A stretch of 64,000 nucleotides of DNA, taken from positions 25,126,564 through 25,190,563 of the forward strand of contig NC_092571.1 in assembly GCF_037975245.1 (NCBI RefSeq). Reading direction: 5' to 3'. This document shows positions 13,595 through 25,666 of this stretch, piece after piece. The stretch comes from Apostichopus japonicus (lineage: Eukaryota > Echinodermata > Holothuroidea > Aspidochirotida > Stichopodidae). The notes under the pieces were generated by a model. It ran no database searches, was not told the origin of the DNA, and saw nothing but the letters and a program-made list of their open reading frames with translations. Position numbers and translations under genes: made by a program. How positions within the stretch are numbered: position 1 is the stretch's first letter; every line of letters starts with the position of its first letter.

Positions 13595-16414
13595 AGCCAC
13601 TGCAGGCTGTTCTTACCAATTCTGTTTATTGCCTGTTCTTTTTTTGTACTTTTGGCTGCATATTGGAGTACTCACCTGGCAATTTTTCAATTCATTTCTC
13701 TGATATCATATAACCCATTATACATACCACTATACTTTCTTACAAAGCTTGTCAGAGTTGTACCTCCTGCTAGGCCAAGGGATTTTGTCATATAAATCCC
13801 TAAACATTGCCATGGTAACATTATCTCTGACAGCTGATGTATAACATAAAACTGTCAAATATGAAACTAAGTTAGATTATATGTTCTATATACATTTTCT
13901 TTTCTTTTGCTATTATATAGCTCACCAGACACCCTTGGGAACTTTGGTATGAAAATCACCTGTAATTGGTAGGGGGGAAAGTTGTATAGACCTATTATCA
14001 TGTTATAGCCTACCATATACCTATGAAGGGATGATACATGGACAGTTTATAAAGATACCATGCCATATTATCAATGAATGTTATCATTAGTCCTCAAGGA
14101 TTGTATACAGTGTATAAGACAATCTGAAAGGGGTCTAGGCTCCCAAATATCTGAAAAAATGTTTTCTTCTACCAGAAAATAGGTCATGCCTACCTCCCTA
14201 CCCCCTCCCCCACCCCAAGAAAGCAGTGGGGCCCCATAAAAATCAAAAAGTCTAGCTGTGCTCTGCTCCTGGTATTCAGTAGGTCATTTCGAACCCAAAT
14301 GTGATGATGGATTTACACATTCAACCAAATGGGTTAAAATCTGATTTCATTGGCAACAGTAGTCACTTTGCCATACATTTGGTAGTAGCAGGGAGCTGCT
14401 ACTTTAACTGGTAGTAGGTTGTGCTGGAGTGGGGTGCACAGCATAACAGTTGGGTGGGTGGGGGGGGAACAGAATGCTGGTTATGCCAGCTAGCGCCAGG
14501 GGCGCCAGTAAGTATGCGGAACATGCAATGCCCCGCCATAGTGCCTGTTGTTGGGGGGGGGGTCAAATGGGAGAACCACACTGAAGCATATCGGTCAATG
14601 TTCAACTTTTAAATGAGAATGGTCGACTTTACAAATTATGTGGGCTTTCATTAATCACCCCTAATTTCTAGAAATATCACCTTTCTACAGTAACTTCTTG
14701 TCCACTCTCCCAAAATGAACAGAATCATCACGGGTTGTGTTTACAGCCATATTTGAAACAATAGTAATGCGCAAATTGCAATTTTTCAGACCTTGGTAGA
14801 TAATATATTTGTTGCCAATTTGCAGGTTAAACATGCCAGTGCTTTATCCTGGTCACACTCACATGGTCCCATCCTAGTGGGGGGGGGGGTAGGGGAATGG
14901 GAGGAGGGCATGTTGAAAAATATTGTAACCCAGAGTTAATCCCTCACTTCAAATTTTAAAACAGAAGTGATTTGACTACTGCAATTGATTCTGTATATAC
15001 GTTACCAGTGGTATAGCCACTCTCTCTAATCCTGTCATCAGTACATAGATTATTCACAATCACAAACGTGCAAAAATTTTGGAATGAACTTTTATCAAAA
15101 GAAATGCAAGCCTTAGAAGGTTAAAAATTAGACAAAGACATATCGATAACAGCTAGGCCATATATGTAAGCCCTCCCTTAGTGAGATAGCTATTAATAAG
15201 TATAATAAAGACAATTATGCACCCTCCTGATAAAGTGGTGTACCAAATTTCAATGACCTGAGTAACACACAATACACTGTCCAGATCAACCAAACAATGG
15301 ATTCGATAGCAAAACGTTTCCTTTGTCAAATTTTTAAATTTGTGGAAAACCACAAGGTCAATGTTTTGCCCCCTTCATGCCTCTTACTAAGCTATCTGAT
15401 CTGTAGATTCTTAGCTTGCATGCAGAGTAGTCACAATTAGGTGCAGCACACCCACCCACCAGACTGTTAAAATAGTCACTCAAACAAATGGGCTGAAAGG
15501 AATCAAATCGATACCGTTGAAAGCGATTCCTGTGAGTCAAAGACAGCAAGACAGTAGAACAATAATAAAAAAAACATTTGCATTTCCACCGCAGATTATT
15601 ACTAGTCATTGAACTAGAACCGGTCGGTAGAATACACCGGCAAGTTGACAAAGAACATTTCGTTCGACATTTACTACAACAGAATTTTATGATTTTCAAT
15701 TCGGTGGAATTATTAGTTTAAACTGATGTGTTACAACTTATCATCACAGTATATTCTTTGTGTCGCATTTCTCCATTTTAAAGCATGCTATAGCTCTCCT
15801 GCTTTCTGGCGTTAAAGACCAAGTCTTCCTAATTTAAGAAAAGAGAAGGAAGGAAACTTGTCAAATGCTGCATGGGGTAACTTTCTCTACAGTCTTTCTG
15901 AGTTCTACCTGTGATCTTGTGATAAGGTTTTTATCATGTAAATTATCAACAGTGGTGCACACTAAAGCTGTAAAAGATTGGTACTTTCCACTCAGATAAT
16001 TCTTAGATTGCTTTTTTTTTTGGCGAACACCTCCATAGCCTTTTGTTTTAGGAAAATTTAAGATCATCACAAATCTGATCAGACTAGAGAGGGGGAGAGA
16101 AGGAAATCAAATCATCAGATATGCTAACTGAAGTAAATTTACAACAAAGTGTGAAAGGGCAAAGAAAATTGTTTTCTTTATTCTTTTCAAAGCTTCCAAT
16201 TTTATATGTAACTTCCTGAAGGAGTTTGGACATGACTCATGGGAAGGATACATTCTTCCAAGGAGTGTGACCCCTCCAAACAGTTCCAGAGAAGAATACA
16301 TCGATCGATCGCCCGTTTCAGGTTTCGGTGTGGAAACTGATCAGACATTGCACGGCAATTAAAGGAAACTTACATTCTTAGAACTGTGTAAGCATATCTG
16401 AAGGAAAATTCACC
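13595..16414. other. No supported gene
   Basis: Apart from the decayed cysteine-rich fragment at 15590-15715, I see only G runs (14460, 14550, 14879) and ordinary AT-rich sequence. Confidence 0.5.
15590..15715 (-). pseudogene. Decayed cysteine-rich (CXC-like) transposon-protein fragment
   Basis: The minus strand reads STELKIIKFCCSKCRTKCSL, then STCRC, then ILPTGSSSMTSNN. This resembles the pattern ELLK.IKC.C...C.T.RC.CRK.GL.CT..C, found near the C terminus of many uncharacterised invertebrate transposon-associated proteins and related to tesmin/TSO1 CXC motifs. Later cysteines have become serine or threonine and the upstream frame has no coding look. Weak, eye-based call. Confidence 0.3.
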
Positions 16415-16745
16415 CCCAAAAAATAAATAAATAAATTTAAAAAAAACTTCCAAAGTCAAGGAATTATGTTAGACCATCGGAAAGTCCAAAATGTCATTCA
16501 TTTTCCCCTAATTTTCAAATTGATTTTTTTTTTAAATCTCAGATGTCTTCCTTCCAAAAAGAAAACAATAAATAAATTTTACAAAAACTTCCAAAGTCAA
16601 GGAATAATGTTCATATATAGTAAAGCCTATACATAGGACCATAGGAAAGTCCAAAATGTCATTCATTTTCCCCTAATTTTTTATTTTAATTTTATTTTTA
16701 TTATTATTTTTTTTTTTTTAAATCTCAGATGTGTTCCTTCACGGA
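16415..16745. repeat. Imperfect tandem duplication, unit about 150-180 bp
   Basis: Two consecutive copies share acttccaaagtcaaggaat, ggaaagtccaaaatgtcatt and the poly-T plus aaatctcagatgt ending. They differ in the lengths of the A and T runs. Confidence 0.75.
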
Positions 16746-16940
16746 TCAGCAACAGGGTAGGACCCTGTGGGATCTGACAAGACACCTTAGTAGGTCCTGT
16801 CTAATTGATAAAGAAAAACACTCAGAAGTAATCGGTGTCACCTCCTATGTGTGAGCATAGTGTGAAGCCGGTCACATTCTGTCATTGAACGCAGTCGTCC
16901 CTTTCTCCTCTGACAAACACGGAACCCCTGTCACAATTCT

Positions 16941-17100
16941 TAAAGTAACAGCGCTAGTGGGTTGGTGATTATATTGATAATAAAGTAACAGCGCTAGTGG
17001 GTTGGTGATTATATTGATAATAAAGTAACAGCACTAGTGGGTTGGTGATTATATTGATAAGAAAGTAACAGCACTAGTGGGTTGGTGATTATATTGATAA
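16941..17100. repeat. Four tandem 40-bp units
   Basis: Exactly four head-to-tail 40-bp copies beginning taaagtaacagc and ending attatattgataa. Units 1-2 have gcgctag and units 3-4 have gcactag, so the array probably grew by duplicating pairs or single units recently. Confidence 0.95.
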
Positions 17101-17269
17101 TAAACCAGTTGCCAAATCTGCATACAATTTATATATAGCAACGAGGAAGTGACAAGAATGTGAAATTGCTGTAATGATTAAAAAAAAAAGTTTAGTTACA
17201 AAATGACTCAGTAAAAATTGCAGTTTTGGCATTGAAGTTTAAAACCTGATGGAAAAAGAGAACAAATTT

Positions 17270-17340
17270 CAGAAGTACTTTCCGGTAGGTTATTTATAAC
17301 CATCAGAAGTACTTTCCGGTAGGTTATTTATAACCATCAG
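17270..17340. repeat. Two tandem 34-bp units
   Basis: cagaagtactttccggtagg and following bases to aaccat are repeated perfectly once. Confidence 0.93.
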
Positions 17341-18955
17341 AATTAATCTGTGACATCGCAAAGATGAAAAAAAAATGAAGATATATGAAGAAAAGAAACG
17401 AGTCAATATCCTACCAGCTGCTTTAACTAATTCATAATGCTAATGGTTGTAAAATTAGTCACTTGAACCTTTTAAGACAAAAGAGGTCAATATTTGTGAA
17501 ACTGATTGAGCACATTGGTCCACAGAGTAATTGTGTCAAATAGAGCTCTCCTTTCTTTACAATGTTTACAATGGCAACAGACTACAGTTACGTTATATAT
17601 GGTAAATTCCTCTCGCAAGTGGGCAAGAATCAGCATTAGAAATGTTGCGGTGGACATCGATGGGAAAGTTTGGGGGGAGGGGGCAAGGAAGGAGGGAGGG
17701 GCCGAGGGGTGACAGAGGTCAGAGGTGCATTAACAGGGAGTAGGTGTAGGTAATTGAGAGCAGGGATGGATAGCCAGGGCAAGCATTATATTTCAGCGCC
17801 TGGCTAATTTTGGTTCAGTTTTGTTAAAAATGTCATAAGAATTCTCCCCTACTGATTCATTTTATGAAAAATTCTGGTTGGAAATTTAAAGACAACAATT
17901 TCTGATTTGTACTAATTGGTGTGCCATGAGTGTGGTTGATGTCCAACCAATAACATGTACCTACCGGCATGGCTACATCATTGATTTGAATCAATTATGA
18001 TAATTCATAATCATGCTGAAAGGTTTTGTAAATCAAAACACATTGTGCAATATATATAATGTCATGCATTACATGAATCTGTCTTAAATTGCTGATGCAC
18101 ATGGGAACCTCTACAACTAAAATGAATACTTACTGAGAACACATGAAACTCACATAATAAATACCTTACCACCATTAACTTCATTTTATTAAGAAGTTTC
18201 ATTATATTCCAAGGTTTGGATATTTAAACAAAACCAATCCATTGTATCAGACATCACAGATTATTATGTAATATACTCATTCAACCATATGGAATAAACT
18301 GCAATATTTTAAGGCTTGCTTCAACAAAACAAACTTACAAAGCTGGGAGTTAATTGCCTCACTTCACAAGCTTTATAATTATATTTGTTAAAATCTCAGA
18401 TTTCCCTGTCCCACTGCGGAAACATTGCAGCTATAAACATCACAGCAAACGGCATATATTGCACTGCTCCTTAAAACAACTTTAAAAGGAGCAGTGGAGC
18501 CTGTGATAATACTTAAACAGGCTTTTTGCAATTAGAAATGCAGCATTGACAACAGTTTTATTCTTCGAATTAAGACAATAACAGATATCCAATACACGAC
18601 TGGACAGATCTTTTCCCTGTGAACCTCCAAAACTAAGGTTTTGTCAGCAGTACATAAGTAAATTACAATTCTCCTATTCAACAATCAGGAAGTCACCTCT
18701 TAAGTATAGGGTGAACTGCTCCTTTAAGCAAACCAATTATTGATATCGAATAAACAACACTGACCTCTGATTGCCAGCAGTTTATATAAATATTGCAGTG
18801 CTCCTTTAAATAAAAACAGCGAGGAAGGCAACCTCCTGTGTAGGAGTGACCTGCTCATTTAAAGTCTAAGCATCTCCCCCCCCCTGTCCCGCACCCAGGA
18901 TATGGCTAGCAGGACTGACAAGATTTCAAAGTTCCTCAAAGCAATTAACACTTTA
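17341..18955. other. No supported gene
   Basis: AT-rich, with a G-rich patch at 17670-17710 and several occurrences of gctcctttaa-like words between 18460 and 18850. These occur at similar spacing but without an obvious repeat unit. Confidence 0.5.
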
Positions 18956-19308
18956 AGGCATTGAAGACTCGCGCCAAACCGCGGGCTGCGCTCTGAAAAA
19001 GTGAACTTTCTGTTGCTTGCAAATGACGTTTTCTTCTTGTCGCTACAAAATGCAGACAGTAATGAAACGTGATACCTTGTTATCTTTTATCTGGACCTGA
19101 GATGTCCATCGCTGCTATGCACTGTTGTGGGTATTGACCGTAGCTGTATGTATTCACTGTACACTAGTGTCTAATTACCGACAGTAGCAAGCAATGTGTC
19201 TATTTTCTGGGATCGATGGTGGGGTCTAACACTTCTGTTACACCCCATTCAAAACTAGGTCAGATTACCGGCATGAGACGTTACTTTGTGCGTGAGTCTT
19301 CACACCCT
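18956..19308 (+). mobile_element. TTAA-flanked MITE family, copy 2
   Basis: Same family as 13244-13590, beginning aggcattgaagactcgcgcc and ending gagtcttcacaccct with TTAA at 19309-19312. The left flank reads tttaagg rather than ttaaagg, so the left junction has lost or changed a base. Confidence 0.83.
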
Positions 19309-21786
19309 TTAATCTCAATATGACAGTCACCTGTTACATATTACAGTGAACCATCACTCCCTTTAAGTTTCAACAGCATATTACATCAATAGCAGCAGTC
19401 TATAGGATGATCAGTGTATTGGCTACTACTTTAAATCATATCACCCTTGCTTTAAGACAACCATGCTATCTATACCCATACAGCAGTGTACTATAATTAA
19501 TAGCCAGTTCTCTCATGCATAAGTTGTAGGTTACCTTGACCTCCATAAGAGCTCCAGGCCAAAAATAACCCCACGAATTAACCAAGCAGGGAGCCAACAG
19601 GTAGAGTTGATAGCTAATTAAGATACATAAATAAATGGCTGTAGACTATAATTACACTCGAACTGACCCTTGCAAAACCAAATCCCATGACCTGGTTAAC
19701 GAATACAACAGCTGCTGTGTTTAAAGTTTAAAGTGATATATAACAAGAAGTATTCTTTTAAATAGTTAATTGGTGTGTAAAATGGTTATCGTGATAAAGT
19801 ATCCACATCTGCAATGACTATAACGCGGATCGCAAAGTCGCTAATTACTATTACGGTTAGATTTGTCCAACATGGCAGCATACAGAAATGTTGTACTCAA
19901 AGCTGAAGCCAAAGTGAATTAATCAGGTCACACATCCGGAGTCTATTATGCATTCTTAGTTCTTCAACGCTGTCCTCATTACCTTTTCATGAAACATTTC
20001 ACACTGTCGCGGATCTCTCAGTGTCTTTTCACAGAATGTCATACAGACGTGTAAGATCAATGAATGCCATTTCTATTTGAACAATTCAGATCAAAATTCA
20101 ATAGATTCCTGCTAAAAACATCCTGTTGAGTCCAAGTACGACTGGCATTTCCCATCATGATGTATTCTACAACAACAGCAATTAATACAAACGAGTCATT
20201 GTCCATGTAACAGAGGGCTATGACACCCTTCCAAGAATTCACCATGAATATGTACTCTACAACAACAGCAATTGATACAAACGAGTTATTGTCCATGTAA
20301 CAGAGGGCTATGACACCCTTCCAAGAATTCACAATGAGATATGAAAACGATTGTACTATCTATCATTATGGAAATGTTTAGTCATATATATCATACCACA
20401 CAGTCATGTCGCCATTGGCGACCGGCAGTTGACAAACTGTTCGTTTTCTGTGATTGGTTGTATCTACGAGGCCACCCGATATACCTCTATCCTGATGGCC
20501 AAAATTGTTCAGTTGAAGCTGACAGGTAATTAACAATCAGCAGATCTGAGCCCTTTCGCAAAGATTTATACACATTATTTAAATTTCTTTCTTGGGGAGG
20601 AAGGGGATACATGGGGCAGGGAGGGAGGGAGGGGTGGATAGAGGAATTTCCTTTAATTGCCATTTTTTTGACTGATGATTGTTTCCCAAATATCATGTGT
20701 TTATCTACTTAATGTCTACTGGTAGCATAATGCCAGTGCTTTTTCTTTTCTACTGGTATATATGGAAATATCTACTGGCATTTAACAAGTAAATATTGCC
20801 TGGCTTTCAAGGTAGCTGACTAACTGTAGGTCATATATTAGAGGGCCTGCTTAAAATATTGTGGGGAAAAAAAAGAAAAGAAACAAAATGCTTTTACATG
20901 ATGTTTGTTTACCCAGCCTTGGTGAAGTAAACATGTTAGAACTATGAGGAATAAATCAGTGAATATTATTTTTTATTGCTGTTTAAGTAATGGGAAGGTT
21001 AATATGTGGAAATTGTGATAACATGTGCAATCAACAGCTTCATTTGTCAAATAGCGGTTTAATATTTTCTTTGCTAATAGGTTAAGAATTCAAGGAAGAA
21101 GAAACTATGGCCACATCAAACTGTTTCCTTACCGATCAGCTGAAATTTATACCAGGAACTGGTTGAACCAACTATTTCCTGTTACATATAAATCGGTTTG
21201 TTTCCCTGAAAATGCCTGAGACTATTGTAGTGATAGTCAATAAATAAAAAAATAAATAAATAAATACAAGCCTAATATGATAACGTGACTCACACAAACA
21301 AACTAAAAAAGAAAACAAAAATTCTAAAGGAAAGAAACAACAAAACTCAATAGGGATTTGTGTTTCTTTGTCATTTTAATATACAAAACAGGAGACATAC
21401 ACTAAAACCTAGATTATTCAGACTGATCAATCCTGGTGGTCATTCTGATCTGAGAGAAATCTGCTAGTTTTATCGCACTGTATGCCAAATGTGTTTTACA
21501 TTGAGAAAAAACAGTAACGTGAACTCCTTCAGCATTTACTCACGAGTCCTCTGTGTGTGCATTCCAATTTGCGTTGGCCACCATATATGAAATGGAAAAC
21601 AATTTCACCATTCCTGACCCCGACACCCCCCCCAACCAAAAAGGAAAAACAATGATCAGTGATATTACAGCTCCAGTATTACACAATAATGAATGACAAA
21701 TTGGATATCAAATCTGGATAATCTAGGACACATGTTTTAATGACTAGGAGTGTGGATATTCCAGGTGTTTACCATAAGCACACTGA
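19309..21786. other. No supported gene
   Basis: It contains the 91-bp duplication at 20160. Around 19925-20030 a segment (aatcaggtcacacatcc, agtctat, aaacatttca) recurs in diverged form at about 35495-35580, suggesting an unclassified dispersed repeat. Confidence 0.45.
20160..20337. repeat. Tandem duplication, unit about 91 bp
   Basis: Two copies of a segment beginning tgta.tctacaacaacagc and ending cttccaagaattcac, with a few substitutions (aattaatac versus aattgatac, gtcattg versus gttattg). Confidence 0.9.
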
Positions 21787-22218
21787 AGCACACCCACCTA
21801 TTCTCCTCTATACTGCTACTCCATTTACATAAGTTATGAGGTAAGGCTAACCCTGTCTGAGGCAAGCCCACCTATTCTCCCCTATACTGCTACTCCATTT
21901 ACATTAGCTATGAGGTAAGGCTAACCCTGTCTGAGGCAAGCCCACCTATTCTCCCCTATACTGCTACTCCATTTACATTAGCTATGAGGTAAGGCTAACC
22001 CTGTCTGAGGCAACCCCACCTATTCTCCCCTATACTGCTCCTCCATTTACATTAGCTATGAGGTAAGGCTAACCCTGTCTGAGGCAATCCCACCTATTCT
22101 CCCCTATACTGCTCCTCCATTTACATTAGCTATGAGGTAAGGCTAACCCTGTCTGAGGCAAGCCCACCTATTCTCCCCTATACTGCTACTCCATTTACAT
22201 AAGCTATGAGGTAAGGCT
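21787..22218. repeat. Nearly six tandem 74-bp units
   Basis: Units start near 21787, 21861, 21935, 22009, 22083 and 22157. Each contains cccacctattctcc, ccatttaca and gaggtaaggctaaccctg. Point variants (ctactcc/ctcctcc, gcaag/gcaac/gcaat) are shared by neighbouring units. Confidence 0.95.
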
Positions 22219-22984
22219 TTCCCAGTCGCTCTGACCTGGTTTCTGATAAGAGAGTTTTGATGGGGGGAAGGGGGAAGGGGGTGGGGTTCGCTTTTCCATC
22301 CTCATTGGTGGTCAATTTTTGATTGAGGTGGCCGGAATCAGTCTGAAGCACCAAGCACATCTCTACAAGTTATGTGCTGCTTTTCAAACCCACTAGAGTT
22401 TTGATCTTTATTACATTTTCTCACTTCCAACACATCCCTTTTATTAAAGAGTGTTTCCTTTTTTGGAAACAATACCCTTGATTTCTTTTGTACTGCTGTT
22501 GGAAGAACACTGTAATCGTCTAACACACATACACAGAGACAGACTATTAACCATTGTACTACTTTATTTACTATCCATCTGTTGTTAATGAAATTGATGA
22601 ACCAGACGTTATAAACCAACAAATTGCCAAATTTGCCATAGACATTGTTGTTATCTCTGGTGACAGTCTGAGAGTAATTCATTTAGTGATGACCACTTGA
22701 AAACCAATACAAAGCCTTCTAAAGGAAACATTTTATAAGCCCTTAAAATAAAAAAATAAAATGAACTTATACAATATACAGACAAACAAACAAAAAAGAA
22801 TCATTACAAGTCTATTGTAATCACCATAGCAACACAAGGACATTAATGAGGTCAGGTATCCAATTAGCTTATGAAACAATTATTTTCTTGATGAAGGCCA
22901 TATTGGAGAATGGACTGTAATTGGAACGATTATGAAATATCTCGGTAATGCCTTCAAATTAAGGGAAGATGCAATATTTTTAAG

Positions 22985-23266
22985 GGTAGGAGGAAGAGTT
23001 GCAAGAGGAGGGGAGGAGGAGGGGGAAGGAGGAGGGGAGTAAGAGGAAGAGGGGAGAAGGGGAGGAGGAGGTGTGGGCAGGAGGGGAGGAGGTGGAAGAG
23101 GGGTAGGTGGAGGAGGGGAAGGTGGAGGAGAGGAAGGAGGTGAAGGAGGGGAAGGTGGAGGAGGGGAAGGTGAAGGAGGGGTAGGTGGAGGAGGGGTAGG
23201 AGGAGCAGGAGGAGGGGGAGGAGGGGGAGGAGGAGGGGGAGGGGAGGGGGAGGGGGAGGAGGAGGA

Positions 23267-23297
<31 letters not shown>

Positions 23298-23470
23298 GAG
23301 GAGGAGGAGGAGGAGGAGGAGGAGGAGGAGGAGGAGGAGGAGGAGGAGGAGGAGGAGGAGGAGGAGGAGGAGGAGGAGGAGGAGGAGGAGGAGGAGGAGG
23401 AGGAGGAGGAGGAGGAGGAGGAGGAGGAGGAGGAGGAGGAGGAGGAGGAGGAGGAGGAGGAGGAGGAGAG
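22985..23470. repeat. Polypurine tract with a long pure (GGA)n array
   Basis: On the plus strand 22985-23470 is almost entirely purine. From about 23276 to 23468 it is an essentially perfect GGA repeat of about 64 units. Long open frames on both strands (poly-Glu, poly-Ser, poly-Pro) are by-products of the repeat and are not called as genes. Confidence 0.95.
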
Positions 23471-25505
23471 CAATCCCATTTTCTGCTTGTGCATATTAAC
23501 AAGGAAGGAGAAATAAACAACAAAGATCAAGATGATGACTTTGATGAGGAATTGGAAAGTTTTTATACAAACAATTTTTCTTTCATAGGAACAGACAGGG
23601 TCCATTTAGCATATTTTTAAGGGCCCTTAAATTCCTCTCCTTTTACAGTACATGATTCTACTATTCCCAGGAACAGCAAAGACTCAATTTTTTGTCGTAA
23701 ATTTTGATTTTGCTGGAAAAGTATTTGCTTAGATTATCCTCTGATCTGAGGAGGTAGTCCACAAAGGCAGACACATAGCATATAGGTATGTAAATACGTA
23801 TGACCACATCATATGGCACCTTTATTTACAGGTTACAAAATGCTCTAAGAAGTAGCAAATGTTCTAGAATCACGGATAAACAATCGTTATGATTTGCAAA
23901 TCAATTGACAACTGGAAGCTGGCCTAGTAGAATTTTACAAATCTAGCCAATTCCTAAAGAATCCTAAGTAAATACAAGTGCACAAAAAAGTTTGCTAAAG
24001 CCAAATTCCCAGCCACATTTTCCTTGAATTAATAATACACAAAGCAACATGTGTCCATACCAGCAGAAAAAGACCCATTTTTTTCATTCCTACTGGCAAT
24101 TGGCAAAACCCAGTCAATAGCCTGAATTTCGAGGGACTGACGAGTTGCTATGGTAACTCGATCGGAGTTGTCCTGTCGTAGGCTAAGCACAATCTAGGTA
24201 TGTAATGATGCTCTATAATCAGAGGAGATACTTAACTGATATAGTCATGTACACTTATTCAACTGGATTTCATTCATATCATAGAAAGAATTTTCCCCAG
24301 AGGATACCAGCTAATCAGCAAAAATAGGTCAAGTTTATTTGATGTGATACAGAAATATGATCTGATAATTTGACACTGGTTGAATTTCAATCATAACTCC
24401 TCTCCCAGGCCATTAGTGATGTCATTGTAAAAGTGAGTACTTCACTGCTTGAATGTACACTAGACTCTCACATCCGTTCTAATCATCGTTCTGCTTGTAA
24501 ATTGCAGATTTGTTGCAACTATAGTGAGATTGAAGAATGGCCTGGATGCAAGAATGGCTGTTAACTAGGTTGGACAAATATTCCTACATTAAGAAAGTGC
24601 TGTACCTTGTTTGTTATGATATTACAAATGTTCACACTTCTGCAAAGTTTATTTTTGGAAACCTTGCATACAACAATGCTAAAACATGCCAAGGTAGTAT
24701 GATGTTGTCTCAGTCCAGGAGGGCTGTCTTCAAAATGGAATCATTTTTGAAGACTTTGAAGGAGATATAAGAATGCTGTCCGTCAAAGCTGCCCTTCTTT
24801 ACTCCATGGAATAGATAACAACCTGTGTTTGTTGCTGTGGCCATGGAAAACATTAAACTTGTCCAGATGAGCCACCATACTTGCCTGTCTGAACACAACA
24901 TATATGCATTCCAATTTAACTTACACAATTGGTTACAGTTTTGGCACTGTGCCCTAACTAACCCACTTCTGGTTCATCGTCCACTTCCGTCAGATTCTAC
25001 CACTCTGTAAGAACTACCCTGCTAGTTTCATCTGAAATCTCATCGTCCCTAATCTTGTTGTTAATTCTTGCCATTCTAGATGACTATTTATCAAGTTTTC
25101 ACCAACTTTTTATTAGCACCGACTTGACTAAGAAACCTTTGAATTAAGTATGTCTGTCATATTTTGTTCTGCTCTTAGGGCATCCGCCCTCGGTTCTACT
25201 AAAGGAATCGAATCACAGCAGGTGGTCTGTTGTCGTGATACACTCCCTTCTGTTATGGCTTGTCTTTCCACTTCTTATAATCTTGTAATTATGATGACGG
25301 TCCATGACAAATGATGTTATTGGAACATTTACCTCTCTAGAGGTGACTGTCCAATGTACTCTGAATTCAAGGATTAATTCAGAACCCATAACACAAGAGG
25401 TAAACAAAGACCTTTTTCAATACCAATGACATTTACTACAGTTTATATGTGGGGTAGGGGGTGTGGGGGGGGGTAGGGGGAGCAAGGGATATGAAAGTAC
25501 TTACT
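23471..25505. other. PARK7 3' flank; no other gene seen
   Basis: Sequence downstream of the PARK7 stop codon. The first few hundred bases below 25506 are probably 3'UTR, with a candidate poly(A) signal at 25109-25114. A G-rich run lies at 25450-25480. No second gene was recognised. Confidence 0.5.
25109..25114 (-). terminator. Candidate polyadenylation signal of PARK7
   Basis: AATAAA on the minus strand lies about 390 bp past the PARK7 stop codon, a plausible 3'UTR length. It is only a hexamer in AT-rich DNA and no transcript evidence is available, so the true 3' end may be elsewhere. Confidence 0.3.
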
Positions 25506-25666
25506 TTACAACTTTAATAGCATCGGTGGAACAATCTTGTTGGCTGTGTCTTTACCCTTCATAACCTCTACCAGTGCCAGTGCAAATTCAAAGGCAGTCC
25601 CTGGACCACGACTCGTAATGAGTTTTCCATCCACCACCACTCTATCTTCGGAGTAGGTGTAATTTC
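25506..25666 (-). CDS. PARK7: PARK7 coding exon 6 (C terminus and stop)
   Basis: This exon encodes the last Gly (split codon) and 52 residues, [20 protein letters not shown] through to MLLKL, then TAA. The SRGPGT segment and the C-terminal helix are strongly DJ-1-like, and the length matches the human C terminus. The acceptor ends CGATAG and is preceded by a run of about twenty T on the minus strand, an unusually long pyrimidine tract. The frame stays open upstream through that tract, but the intron-side residues do not belong to the protein. Confidence 0.95.

Noticed and set aside
16941-17100. Possible CRISPR-like direct repeats
   Set aside because: The 40-bp units are head to tail with no spacers, and the window is eukaryotic.
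22338-22682. A 114-codon minus-strand frame
   Set aside because: No recognisable domain and no splice or promoter context.
22880-23605. Long open frames on both strands (poly-Ser, poly-Pro and poly-Glu products up to 241 codons)
   Set aside because: They are produced mechanically by the GGA repeat, which lacks stops in most frames. There is no non-repetitive domain.
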